Source of the DNA: Phoronis australis
Lineage: Eukaryota > Phoronida > Phoronidae
DNA length: 64,000 nucleotides
NCBI GenBank assembly: GCA_002633005.1
Contig: NMRA01000339.1
Location: 148,510-212,509, forward strand
Reading direction: 5' to 3'
Below are positions 55,801 through 64,000 of this stretch, in pieces; positions within the stretch are counted from its first letter, which is position 1, and each line of letters opens with the position of its first letter. The position numbers and the translations under genes were made by a program. A model generated the notes under the pieces. That model was not told the DNA's origin. It did no database searches and was given only the letters and a program-made list of their open reading frames with translations.

Positions 55801-58800
55801 TTTAATTAGATAAGAAATGGTGGCATTTGAGTACCAGTGCATTTAGAAAAAGCTATTTTTTAAGCATGTGTACTATGTTTTCATTCTGAAGCAACCTGTA
55901 CTTGATTACTTATACAAATGTTCACTTTTTCCAAAAAATAAAAAATCATGAAATGAACAGATTTTGACGAAAAATACAGGGGCTAGCCTTGCCGTCCAGA
56001 AGGTGACGTGTTAAGCGAGCTCGCTTGTAATGTAGAATCTACAGTTCATTTCCAGAGAAGTCGGAAAACGATTAAAAAATTATTAGGTAGCCGCCTTCCC
56101 AAAATTAGACCACACAAGCTCATCCAATGTAAAGCAGTTATCTACAACTGAATGAATGAAGCCCATTTTAAAAAGCCTATCATTGAACAATTCATGTGTG
56201 TTTTGATTGCTCGTTTGTAGTGACGATCGACTGACGTTTTGGATAGTTTGGACCTTTTAGACAAAAGCAGGCCGGTTCTGGTGTCAAATGAAAGTTAGAG
56301 GAACTTATTCGAAGACTCGACAGAAAGTTCTTGTGGAAAGGTTTTAGAGCGGTTTGCAGTCCCGGGTTTACATTAGCTTTCATCTTGAGCTTCTTAATTT
56401 AACGTGCTTTTAAACAATGGTTTAAATGGAGTGGTTGGCTCTCCTCCTTTAAGTCAAGTGTTGACATTTATTGCTGTTGTGTGCGCATTTCAAAACATTA
56501 TAACGACACACACAGTCCTAAGAACTCTTTTTGAATTCATCAACTAAAAGAAGTGTCAGATTACTATGTACTGTTCACTTCCTACTCGACGTTCGTCCAT
56601 GTGGGCCTAACGATTTTCGCGACCACAGCAACCTTACACAGCTTTAGGCTACTTCTCACTTCCTCATCAGATTCTGTGCATTTATAATATGAGGAAATCG
56701 TAACTTTACCGAGACATATGGTACGGTTGATGATATTTTTATTGATATGTGTAGGCCTACCGCATGTAAGTTTTTCGGCGAAGCGCGTTTTGCGGATTCT
56801 TGATATGTGGGATGGATGTAGACTTCTTGAGCTTTTACCATTGATCAAAGCTATAAAACAATAAAACCATTTGTTTTGTGATTTTATTACAAATCGCTAA
56901 TTATCGCCATAGCCCGCCAGGTTTTCACTGAAATTAAGGCTGGCGACTCTACTACTTTTAAGTAGTACAGTACCTTTAAAGCACTCCGATGTTGATCAAA
57001 TGGTTTTTGGTACCGCCGGCAGACCGTGAGACTGCCACTGCAGTGGTTTCAGGTTCGATTACGCATTGATGCTGATTAAGAATATTGCTTCTCTCGCCGA
57101 TATTGTTCCTATAATAACTCTCTATGGAAACCTCAAGCAAACCTTATGGTGCTTTCCCTTAAGAGGCGAAACTTCGCTTTTACCGAAGTTTCGGTAAGTG
57201 AAAAAGGTTAACTTCCGTAATTTAAGTGCAAGCAAAACTTCGCTGAAATAGTAGGAATTAAAAGCGAAGCTTCGAATGAATGTCAACTAGACTGCTTATC
57301 AAAATCTGACTTAAAGCCCAAAATCGCCCGTTTTGGGCCGTGGATATCTTTTACCCCCCCTATAACCGTTTCCACAATAACGAATTTGACACTTTAAGTG
57401 CTCACTTTAAATCCAACTTGGTGTGCCGTCTTATGTCCCGTGTTATTGCCATATTTCTCGCCTATTCGAGCCTACCCTGAAGGGTAACGCATGTAAATTT
57501 AGAACTAGGCGACAGTGAAGTAACAGACAGTAAAACGTACTAAACTATTAGGGTTATAAACTGACTTTTGTACCATCCAGCAAGAATCCTCTGTTAATTC
57601 AAACGGCTAAGAACAACTCTCGCCCATATTAATGTTGTACGGAGTCAATGTATTCTGGTACCCGCGATACATACACCTGTACCGCAAGTTCCGGCGAGTG
57701 TTCATAACTACTGCTGTCGGTCGTTTTTTGGTGTTTTCTAGCGCTGACGTATGGTGACGTGCTTCAGGGGGGTTTTAGTATTTAGATCGTGTTTTTTGTG
57801 TTGATAAAGATTTGCTAGGGTCACCTGGATAGCACGATACTGTACATCTAAAATTCATTCGATCTTGCATGACTTATTTGTGACTGGTGGGGGGCTACCC
57901 GTTGGGGCTCCTCTGTGTTTAATTGATATGTATTTTTCACTATTGTCCAACATAAGCGTCTATATTTGCTGTATCTAATTAACACATGCTGGTTAATTGC
58001 TGATTATATTTGCTCAAATCTCGTGTCAAAGGCGAAATGCCGCTTATAGGATAGATTACATGACAGTTGGAAGCAAACAGTATTTAATAGCGGAGTTGCA
58101 ACCGAATCGATTTAACGATTGCGCATGTCCGGAAATTAGGGTGCGCAAAGGCTACTGGGATTGTTGATGGTAAACGGGANGATGTCTCTGACCCATGTTT
58201 AACGCAGTTCTTGATCCTTGGGAAACAGGTAGTAACTAAATTTTTTATTTCGCTAACTGGTATTATAGCATGCCAGGCACACAACACGTATAACCTCCCT
58301 GTGGCCGGTTCGTCCCCACGCTTGCCGACGTACTTGTTTACCAGCTTAACCACAATGCAACATTCTGACCCATTTCCAATATGGCGGCGTTGCAACTCCC
58401 CTATTAGATATCGTCTCAGTAGCTCATTGGTAAGAGCAGTAAACCGGCAATCTAGAGACCTGTGGTTCGATTCCCAGTTGGAGTTCCTGAGTTTTCTGTG
58501 TTTATTTGATATATTTCACTGTTGACCAACATCAGCGTCTACATTTACTGTATCCATTCGAGGGTTTGCTTATTGTGCAAGTGGCTTAATCAAATTATTC
58601 AGGTGGCTTGCTCAAATTATTCTGACGACTCCAACAACAACGCGAGTCTTTTGCGTTCGTTTAATTTTGTTTACGCTGTTAATTCTCTTCAGTGTGATTG
58701 AACGCCCATTCTCATTTCCTCGCACATTTCCGTATTTTAAAGAGGTCTGGAACGCGATAAACAGACTAAATTGCAATTTTGAAAGTGGTTTTCTGCCACT

Positions 58801-59442
58801 GAAACAAAATTCAAACTGTCCACCGGGTACTTTTAGGGTTCGTTCGTAACGATTTTTAATTTCTGTTGATGTCAAAGCATATTCTTTTAGTTTCAAATTT
58901 CAAAAAACGATCTGTCAACTGCTCGCCACTTCGACGAGTTTCCTCCCACAAGGCAAAGCATATCTCCTTATTTAGTATGGCAAGACATACAGTAGACGCA
59001 GCACGTTTTCCTTACATGAAAAATGCGACCTTGACCTCAAGCGATTGACTTTAAGTGGATGCGTGCATTTATCATAAGTGGGATGGAGATTAGAAACTCT
59101 GTGGTAACCACAGAGTTTTTCCTTCGCGCTTATTTCTAAAATCTTGGATTTTGTGATTTTTTTCTGGAAAATTTCTCACAGGGAAAGTGAATTATTCTGT
59201 GCTATACGTTGTGAGATGATACTTTCGACAGGAATTGTGTAAAAGATATTTTTGACGAGCTTTCGCTTTCCACGCCTCTTTAACAATAATCATTCATATT
59301 TATCTCTCTTTCAGTCAACCAAAATGGAGAACGCGTGGTGTATGTCTACGACAGACGTCGACGCAACGACGATTTTGCCACAGGCGCTTTGGCCGGTGCA
59401 GCTGTCGGCAGTCTGTTTTTCTGGCCCCTATTATTCTGGTGA
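40815..59442 (+). CDS. PLEKHB2: PLEKHB2-like (evectin), PH domain protein, five exons
   Basis: Coding exons: 40815-40860, 41184-41329, 42497-42606, 43061-43263 and 59315-59442, all with GT-AG sites and consistent phases (1, 0, 2, 1), giving 210 aa (human PLEKHB2 222). Exon 1's acceptor is at 40792 and its ATG is within the exon. Residues 1-110 are the PH domain: VKAGWLFRE, ILKRWKRSWFVLYANGELKY, then RWQLCAESSDDARAWQIAIE at its end. Residues about 115-168 are Pro/Tyr-rich. Exon 5 gives RNDDFATGALAGAAVGSLFF and ends WPLLFW, the hydrophobic C-terminal tail anchor of the family. Evectins bind phosphatidylserine or phosphoinositides on recycling endosomes/Golgi. Intron 4 is 16,051 bp and repeat-laden; a skipped exon there cannot be excluded, but the direct join is in frame. 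PLEKHB1 versus PLEKHB2 orthology is not resolved. Confidence 0.93.
43946..44042 (+). repeat. Minisatellite, 20-bp unit x 4.9
   Basis: Units of GTCTGGTACACTTTGTACTA with variants, no spacers. It lies in PLEKHB intron 4. Confidence 0.95.
44043..47143. other. Intron 4 of PLEKHB: no further gene seen
   Basis: Non-coding. TCACCAGAGGGCACT at 44088 is one mismatch from the CTCF core. Open frames such as 45570-45917 are not gene-like. A hairpin at 45434-45472 is listed separately. Confidence 0.45.
45434..45472. repeat. Perfect 11-bp stem hairpin
   Basis: CCCAACTTGTT (45434-45444) pairs with AACAAGTTGGG (45462-45472) around a 17-nt loop; flanking GTTTTC/GAAAAC extend the symmetry. It lies in an intron; possibly a transposon end or structured RNA. 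Confidence 0.6.
47144..47690 (+). repeat. Degenerate tandem repeat, ~100-125 bp period, about five units
   Basis: AAATCTTTT starts near 47146, 47270, 47391 and 47609, each followed by TCACCATCGTTCNTCCAT-like sequence, GAAGATATNNTGT and a GCATTAT phrase. A weaker unit starts near 47508. Divergence is high; an old intronic satellite. Confidence 0.6.
48625..48800 (+). repeat. Solo arm related to the 39-kb fold-back element
   Basis: GGCGGGGAATGGTTAGGGCC, then AACGTAACTTCCG and CCTAATTAATTATG, then TTTGTCTAGGATAACC and a GACTTGAAAAACGGACGCC end, in the same order as 39718-39873. Divergent but collinear over about 170 bp. Confidence 0.5.
49495..49740 (-). pseudogene. LINE-type non-LTR retrotransposon fragment
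   Basis: The minus-strand frame reads KRIFEVVQKDEPSEFWNYLK and QLVPRKTNQNRMEACGD, the pattern found in the linker between endonuclease and RT of many LINEs (EFW, a Gly/Val-Pro-x-Lys, then an MEV-like motif). No RT motif was found on either side. A frame at 49110-49322 on the same strand is unrecognised. Confidence 0.4.
50145..50250 (+). repeat. Short direct duplication
   Basis: TTGTTATCCTGACTAGTGGC at 50152 and TTGTTATCCCGGCCAGTGGC at 50221, both followed by TCGGA and GATCAA, 69 bp apart. Nature unknown. Confidence 0.6.
50260..51448. other. Intronic DNA, no gene seen
   Basis: An open frame at 50652-50861 is arginine/leucine-rich without domain. AAATCGGGTGGCATTCTCCT followed by TTAAG (51239) resembles TTAA-flanked MITE ends (TTAAAGGAG...), and a similar phrase is at 56436-56453. 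Confidence 0.4.
51449..51583. mobile_element. MITE, copy 2 of the GTTGCATA-ended family
   Basis: Left GTTGCATAAAAATTATACGC and right (reverse complement) GTTGCATAGAAACTCATAAT ends, with GCATAGCAACAATGACGTCG inside, as in the copy at 32693-32831. Confidence 0.7.
51584..52550. other. Intronic DNA, no gene seen
   Basis: Short open frames (52069-52149, 52192-52413) have no domain or convincing splice sites. Confidence 0.4.
52552..52805 (+). repeat. Interspersed repeat, paired with 58785-59045
   Basis: Shared phrases in order: GTGGTT.TCTGCCACT, GTCGATGTCAAA/GTTGATGTCAAA, GATCTGTCAACTG, and a GACCTTTGACC-like end. It is a direct repeat within one intron, roughly three-quarters identical by eye. 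Confidence 0.7.
52945..55993 (-). mobile_element. Mutator-like DNA transposon with 15-bp terminal inverted repeats
   Basis: GGCAAGGCTAGCCCC at 52945-52959 and its exact reverse complement at 55979-55993 bracket a transposase reading on the minus strand. Element length is 3,049 bp, with about 1 kb of AT-rich non-coding DNA on the transposase 3' side. An 8-11-bp target duplication typical of MULEs could not be recognised, so the ends are provisional; part of each arm is the palindrome GGCTAGCC. Confidence 0.65.
53980..55675 (-). pseudogene. Mutator-like transposase, nearly full length, frameshifted
   Basis: ATG 55675 opens a basic N-terminus (MGDKPRKSRRKKRKFAGNRF) that stops near 55505. A short second frame leads to the main frame 55453-54221 (410 codons) and, after a shift near 54235, to the end at 53980 (FDEAIVYNEDELGRVNVFET, ETLGLIPGYW). 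The main frame has a CPSC...CRDRAC zinc-type pair at its start, LTVSCDGTWQRRGFSSKNG (first catalytic Asp), MEPAG, YLGDGDSKSFKSV (second Asp) and CTGHIQKRMG. This is the family annotated as Mutator-like transposase domain in cnidarian and deuterostome genomes. With only about three frame breaks it is young relative to the copies at 20-22.5 kb. Confidence 0.88.
55994..57165. other. Intronic DNA, no gene seen
   Basis: Holds a CTCCTCCTTTAAG phrase (56441) of TTAA-MITE type and a CTACTTTTAAGTAG palindrome (56952-56965). GGTTTCAGGTTCGATTACGC (57045) carries a B-box-like core. Confidence 0.4.
57167..57274. repeat. Short inverted-repeat element
   Basis: CGAAACTTCGCTTTTA (57167-57182) and TAAAAGCGAAGCTTCG (57259-57274) are inverted with one mismatch in 16. 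Nested ACCGAAGTTTCGGT adds a second hairpin. Probably a MITE. Confidence 0.55.
57886..58020 (+). repeat. SINE body fragment
   Basis: TCTGTGTTTAATTGATATG, GTCCAACATAAGCGTCTATA and TTTGCTGTATC match the body after the tRNA-like head at 58480-58560. The head is missing here. Confidence 0.55.
58408..58640 (+). repeat. tRNA-derived SINE
   Basis: A box TAGCTCATTGGTAAGAGCA and B box GGTTCGATTCC are spaced as in a tRNA. The sequence cannot form a 7-bp acceptor stem, and it continues into the body shared with 57.9 kb and an AAATTATT-repeat end (58588-58622). Pol III-type internal promoter, non-autonomous. Confidence 0.65.
58785..59045 (+). repeat. Interspersed repeat, second copy
   Basis: Partner of 52552-52805; see that entry. 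It ends about 270 bp before the last PLEKHB exon. Confidence 0.65.
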
Positions 59443-60163
59443 AGAAGTGACACAGTGTGTCTATTTTTGTGAAGACAGTTCTTCCAAGGGGGCGTTAGGG
59501 CCATCATGTTCCTTAATGTTTTCCTTGGAGCTGCCCGAGTGAGTTTCGTGTTGAAATTCCGTTATTTGTAGCGGAAAATTAACTATACTGTTATTTCTAG
59601 GTATCGGTATTTTGTTTTCACACACTAACGGTATCCATCTTGTACCTGGTAGCCACCAGAACGCGCCTGCCTGGTATGGCCAATGTCGAAAGTCTGTAAC
59701 TTGGAATATGGGATGTTTATTTTCTTCATACCTCCTAATGTAAAAATTACGTTAATTTTTTATCGGTGGTGTGAGTGGTGATATGGGGTGGGATTCTACA
59801 GGCAATTGCGAGTTTGGAACAAACTTGAAACTTTAAGTGTCGATATCATTTCTAAAACTATATTTTTGTGACATTACTTTGTTAGAAAAGGATGTGCAGA
59901 CTCAGTCCCCGGATGAAAGGACCTGGAATTCCGGTTATGGCACCTGGTCACAAGAAGCTGTACTTATAACCCCCTGAATTAGCTGCATCGACGGGAAAAT
60001 GGTATTTTGTCTGTAATATAAAAAGTTCTTGAATGTGGTATTCAGTCTTGTCTTCAAAATTTTTGTTGTTGGGTTCTGTGTAAATGGTGCGAGAAACACA
60101 TTGTTTTAACGTTCGAAAATGTAGGGGCGGGATCTATAATGAACACACCTAAGTTGAGTATCT

Positions 60164-60203
<40 letters not shown>

Positions 60204-60370
60204 TTGAACTATGTAAAAAAATAATTTGTCATGTTCCTTGCTCTACCTTATTGACCCATGTTTAGGGCTGGGACAGCTGTCCTGCGTATACTCATGTACA
60301 TTGTAGCTGAAAGGATAGTTTCTAACTCTTGAACTCGGTTGAAGTTGTTGCAGTTTATGTGTGCCTCTTA
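59443..60370. other. PLEKHB 3' flank and intergenic DNA
   Basis: The 3' UTR must start here, but no AATAAA was found in the first 600 bp. A (TA)n microsatellite lies at 60167-60200. Confidence 0.4.
60167..60200 (+). repeat. (TA)n microsatellite
   Basis: About 15 TA units. Confidence 0.95.
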
Positions 60371-60485
60371 GTTGTACCAAGGAGTGTAGTAGTATAGGAG
60401 AGTTCACTAGTGAGTTCGCTGTTACCGCTACTACTAGCGACGCCAAGTGGTGACTAAGCAACTGTCAACCAGGAAGCGCAAAACA

Positions 60486-61495
60486 ATGGGGATGGACGCA
60501 TTTTGCTGTACGATAAATTGCATGAATTCATCCACGAAAACCCCAGACGTGTTATTTTTTAGGTTTCCTAAGGATCTAGAAAGGTAAGGATTATCTGTTA
60601 TTCAGTAATATGATACATTGTCTTTCATTTTTTGTGTTCTGTTCACGGTTGTTAGACAAGTCGATAGCAGTCCTGTTGCCACTGTTGTCCGCAGTATAGG
60701 CTAGGCCTACTGTACAGCCGGGCTGCCGGCGGAAGGACTATGATGAACGTCCGATGTGATCGTCACCATTTTGGATACTTGCAGGCCATTAATTCCAGAT
60801 CAAAATGTCACCCGTACGATTGCAGGGATAATTTTAGGAAAATATGACTGGTGACACGGCCATGGCACAATCACAGCCACAGAGCCACAAGTCTGTCATG
60901 AGTCAAGTTAGAGACTCTGTGGGTCTCGGTGAAAAGGTGAAAAAAATCAACATAAATTTAATGTAGTGCGTCGTTGAAAACTTAATTCTACGGGTCAAAG
61001 ATTCGGGGGCGCGGCCATGTTAAAATATGCGTGGATCAACATTTGAGTCCGATTTTTTTTTCAGTTGGCACCAAAACGCTTTTGTCTCTATCACAATCAC
61101 AGTACCACAGGAATTTTGTAGTGTAGTGTACTTTAGTGTAGGCTACCAGTCTTTGTGAACCTAGTGAGTATGAGGTTTGTTCCTGAGTCTCTCAGTCATT
61201 GATTTCTCACAGGTGCAAGCGCTGGGAGCTGACCTCAGTTATGAATAGAGATGCAGCCTATTTGTCCAAGAACTGCAAGTTATGCTCTCATCACTTCGAG
61301 GAGTCCATGTTCATGAATGAAGAACAAGCTGGTATTGACTGCAGTGCCCGAACAATATTTGATGTCCCGAATCCACCAAAAATGAAGATGTCAGGGTCAA
61401 AAAGTTCTCCCGAAATTATATTACAGCTCTGGAATAGGCTTTTTTACACTTCTGATTATCATCTCATAAAGCAAGTACTGGAACATCACGTGTAG
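60486..61495 (+). CDS. THAP-domain protein, two exons, inside the P-like element
   Basis: Exon 1 is 60486-60583 (donor GTAAGG) and exon 2 is 61213-61495 (acceptor TTTCTCACAG, phase 2 join giving Arg33), 126 aa as read. THAP C2CH ligands: C7 (or C8) and C12 in AFCCTINC, C57 and H60 in KLCSHHF. Core FFRFPKD, RCKRWEL and the closing TIFDVPNPP motif are present, so the DNA-binding domain is complete. Downstream of residue 93 the sequence is short and ends in TAG. A further exon or a decayed transposase body is possible (61502-61627 reads LVKIWFSYFTKVDQIETFYE in a different frame). THAP domains are the site-specific DNA-binding part of P-type transposases and of several host factors. Confidence 0.75.
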
Positions 61496-61499
61496 AAAG

Positions 61500-62895
61500 G
61501 ACAATTAGTCAAAATCTGGTTTTCGTATTTTACTAAGGTTGATCAGATCGAAACATTTTATGAATGGTTAGCCTGTGATTTGGAGAGAGCAAAAGTGAAA
61601 TTGATGGATCATTCAGAGTCTGAATAGTGGGCTGAAATTTTGTTAAACCCAAGCTATCCCTATCATTTTACTTCTCGATGACAAACACCTCTGTGAGTAA
61701 ATTAGTTTTCAGCTTTATTTATAATGCATTTGTTTGGCGAAAAGTGCTCTTGTTTACTAGTGAATTAATAGAAAGTGACAAGGTTGGTCAGATTTTCTTG
61801 TTGTATTGGTTGGTGTATGTGTTGCCTATTTTGCACGTTTTTGGAGATTGTTATTTATTTAAGCCTCAGTTGTGGCTAGGAATCAGATATGATCTTGTGG
61901 TCTGGTTTTAACTTACATGAAATATTTACTGTTATTGATAACACGAACAGTGGGTATATAAAATAAAATTTTGGTTTTATCATCCAAGTCTTTTTAATTC
62001 AGTTTTGTACGAAGCTATGTGGGTAGTGAATTGATTGCTGTTCAGTACCTCTTAATTTTTTTGTCATGAAATTTTGAACTTTGACTAGTTATGATTGATG
62101 ATATAATCAATGTTACTACGTTTTGTAAGTTGTGAGCTATTCTACGGATTAGCCACTGACTTGCAACTGTTGGTGAGTGGGAGAGTGGGATTGAGTTTAC
62201 CCTATACTGGCATATGTCTAAGAAATAATGGAATGTTCTAAAATTGTATTACGATTTTGTGATAGTGATGAATTGCCTTGCTTTCTTCTTCTCACTTGTG
62301 TAACAAAACAATTGTCTGCATTGCTAGTAGCCTGGTGCATTGAATGAAGAACAAATGCGAAATTGTTGGGTGGAGAACCAGCAGTGAGCTGGGAATAACA
62401 TGTTTGTCAATGGTCAGGGGAGCAACCAAAATGTGTGACAATGGGAGGAGCTCAACACCCATGTGGTATACATACCCATTTATAATATACCCATTGGTTT
62501 TTACCTGTTTAGCACTCCTCCTATGTAACCCCCCTGGGATGAGGTCAACACCCATTTGGCGCCCACCTGGTTTTTGCCTGGTACCCCCTTAGCTGCCACC
62601 TGGGGGAATTCCCGTCTGAGCCCCCAGGAGCAATCATTCCAATTGTGTAGTCCGTGGAGGTATGAACTGTTATAAGGAACGATAATTGCCTTGTTAAGAA
62701 CTCAAGCATGAAACAAAACCATGATGGATTTAATATTGATTAAAATACACATTTTCTTTCTCATTCGATTGTAAGTGGATGTTAGTTTATGTATTCTAAC
62801 CATTTTCAATCACATAGTAATTTTATTGCACGTTGAATGTCATTAAAGTATGAATTTATGAGTGTTTACATTGTTCGGACTGTGCCTCTAAGTGT
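61500..62895. other. Interior of the P-like element, no recognised domain
   Basis: Open frames at 61502-61627 and 61678-61911 look partly protein-like but unassigned. AATAAA at 61963-61968 could end a transcript. 62395-62620 has repeated CACCCATNTGG/CACCTGG phrases, a local degenerate repetition. Confidence 0.4.
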
Positions 62896-63001
62896 TGATT
62901 ATTCACCGCTTGGAGCTCTAGTGTTTCGACCGGTAACCATTGCGGCGAATGGTAAAATGGCGGCGTGAACTCTCCTGTACTAGTACACTCCTTGGTTGTA
63001 C

Positions 63002-63690
63002 TTAGAACAAATGTATTTCTCAGTAGACTTCTCCTGGTTCCTAACTTGTCATATTATAGTAGAGTAGAAGCATCCAAATTATTTCAGAATATTGTATTTG
63101 ACAGTTTGTCAAAATCACCATACGAGCGCAGATGGCCGAGTTTTGTTAATTTTCGATTTTTTTATCACGTTTCTTATTCTGAAGTGGCACGTAAGTCCAG
63201 TTTGGGCTGGGTACAGACTGTTATTACAATCTATATGTTGTTGTGGTTGTTATGCTTGTCACAATATAGTATTTTAACACTATTGACAACTATAAAAATA
63301 ACGGATTACGTGCGTCGAAGTGCACTCAAGCATTTGTTGCTATGATGATTGGCTTCTGTCATCGCAATAGCATCTGTTGACCGCTTAATGGGTAGTTCAT
63401 AGTATTATAGTATTTTTACTTTGGCATGTGTTGTGTCGTAAAAATACTCATCCACTTATATCAAAACTTTCAAGTTTACCTAACGTCATTAGCTGCGTTG
63501 CGTCGAAGAAACGCCCTTTTTGTTCAGGTCACTTACTGGTGTAGTTTTTATTGTTTCTAATTACTTACATGAGAAGTGATTTTTAGACTTGGAAATGTTA
63601 TTGTACGAGAACATGTTTGGCAAATGAAATGAACCGCCGTGACATCAATCCAGTTTATGACCCTGCTCTCGACCACTAGCGCTCAGTTCT
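63002..63690. other. No gene recognised
   Basis: Non-coding. Open frames around 62965-63345 have no domain and begin in the transposon end. Confidence 0.4.
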
Positions 63691-63694
63691 TCTC

Positions 63695-64000
63695 AAGCTT
63701 ATACACGGTACCTAAACTGTAAACTTCACGGTTAACGAACTCATAATCACAGCCACGGACGCATGAACACCACTCACGGACTGCAGACACCGTCCACTGA
63801 CTCACAAACACGGGAACGGACTCGCAGAACACGATCCGGGCATTCACCCATATACATATACACGGGACACGGACTCGTATTCACGAGGAAACACGGTTAA
63901 CGGACCGCCAAACACGGGTCACGGACTCGTCGGCTTTCTGGGTCAGCTGACACGTACATTTTGTCCGTCAGCCGTGTTTCTTCGTGAATGTGAGTCCGTG
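63695..64000. repeat. CACGGACTC-rich repeat ending in a 38-bp-arm hairpin
   Basis: Irregular copies of CACGGACTC, ACACGG and CACGGTTAAC from 63720 to 63935. 63868-63905 and 63963-64000 are reverse complements with about 6 mismatches in 38, around a 57-nt loop. The right arm reaches the window edge, so the structure may extend. Confidence 0.75.

Larger units (their letters stand above)
60378..62994 (+). mobile_element. P-superfamily-like transposon with TIRs and 7-bp target duplication
   Basis: The left end CAAGGAGTGTAGTAGTATAG and the reverse complement of the right end CAAGGAGTGTACTAGTACAG begin inverted repeats that match 28/30 over the first 30 bp, and less well over about 95 bp (GTTACCG, CCAAG.GGTGA). 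The element starts CA and ends TG. GTTGTAC is found immediately outside both ends (60371-60377 and 62995-63001). It contains a THAP gene at its left. The rest (61.5-62.9 kb) shows no recognisable transposase core, so it is likely an internally decayed or non-autonomous copy. P elements typically make 8-bp duplications, so assignment is provisional. Confidence 0.75.

Noticed and set aside
58408-58480. A functional tRNA gene
   Set aside because: The boxes are good but no 7-bp acceptor stem forms and the T stem has a bulge; it continues into a repeated body, so a SINE is the better call.

Overview
This window reads as nuclear DNA of an animal, most likely a marine invertebrate deuterostome (echinoderm, hemichordate or lancelet grade). 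Evidence: spliced genes with GT-AG introns and animal-only or eukaryote-wide proteins (a ZNHIT1 orthologue, a PLEKHB/evectin orthologue, a SAMD3-like fragment, several THAP exons), many decayed transposons of the kinds common in such genomes (BEL/Pao, piggyBac, Mutator-like, hAT, intron-bearing GIN/KRBA2-type integrases), and the recurrent octamer TAGGCCTA (near 6020, 6940, 29670, 56750 and 60705), which I associate with echinoderm and hemichordate DNA. The species call is inference; I cannot fix it from sequence alone. One assembly gap (N, 17583-18260) is present.

Layout. 1-9.1 kb: a relic field holding a CTCF-motif-bearing tandem repeat, a gag-like fragment with zinc knuckles, a frameshifted BEL/Pao pol, the four-exon C-terminal part of a SAMD3-like gene, a TGCDTVSAF-type fragment and a piggyBac relic. 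10-20.4 kb: three head-to-tail decayed copies of a two-exon integrase gene, the third interrupted by a 365-bp miniature LTR element, then the gap, whose two sides carry the same roughly 1-kb sequence. 20.3-24.5 kb: two pieces of a Mutator-like transposase in permuted order, one with an 86-bp internal tandem amplification, and a second piggyBac relic. 25.6-34.3 kb: ZNHIT1 on the minus strand in five exons (155 aa), whose 5.6-kb first intron holds a 4.9-kb segment bounded by long inverted repeats and containing an unidentified 132-aa ORF. 34.4-39.8 kb: duplicated THAP-type exons, MITEs and a fold-back element built from a THAP exon. 40.8-59.4 kb: a PLEKHB2-like gene in five exons (210 aa) with a 16-kb last intron that holds most of the remaining repeats, including a nearly whole Mutator-like transposon. 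60.4-63.0 kb: a 2.6-kb P-superfamily-like element with terminal inverted repeats, a 7-bp target duplication and a two-exon THAP gene. The last 300 bases are a repeat with a strong hairpin cut by the window edge.

Functionally only three or four host genes are supported: ZNHIT1 (SRCAP/SWR1 chromatin remodelling, H2A.Z deposition), PLEKHB2/evectin (PH-domain, tail-anchored endosomal protein), and possibly the 132-aa ORF and the first exon at 38.5 kb. Everything else is transposon or repeat sequence in decay. No CRISPR, operon or microbial feature is present.
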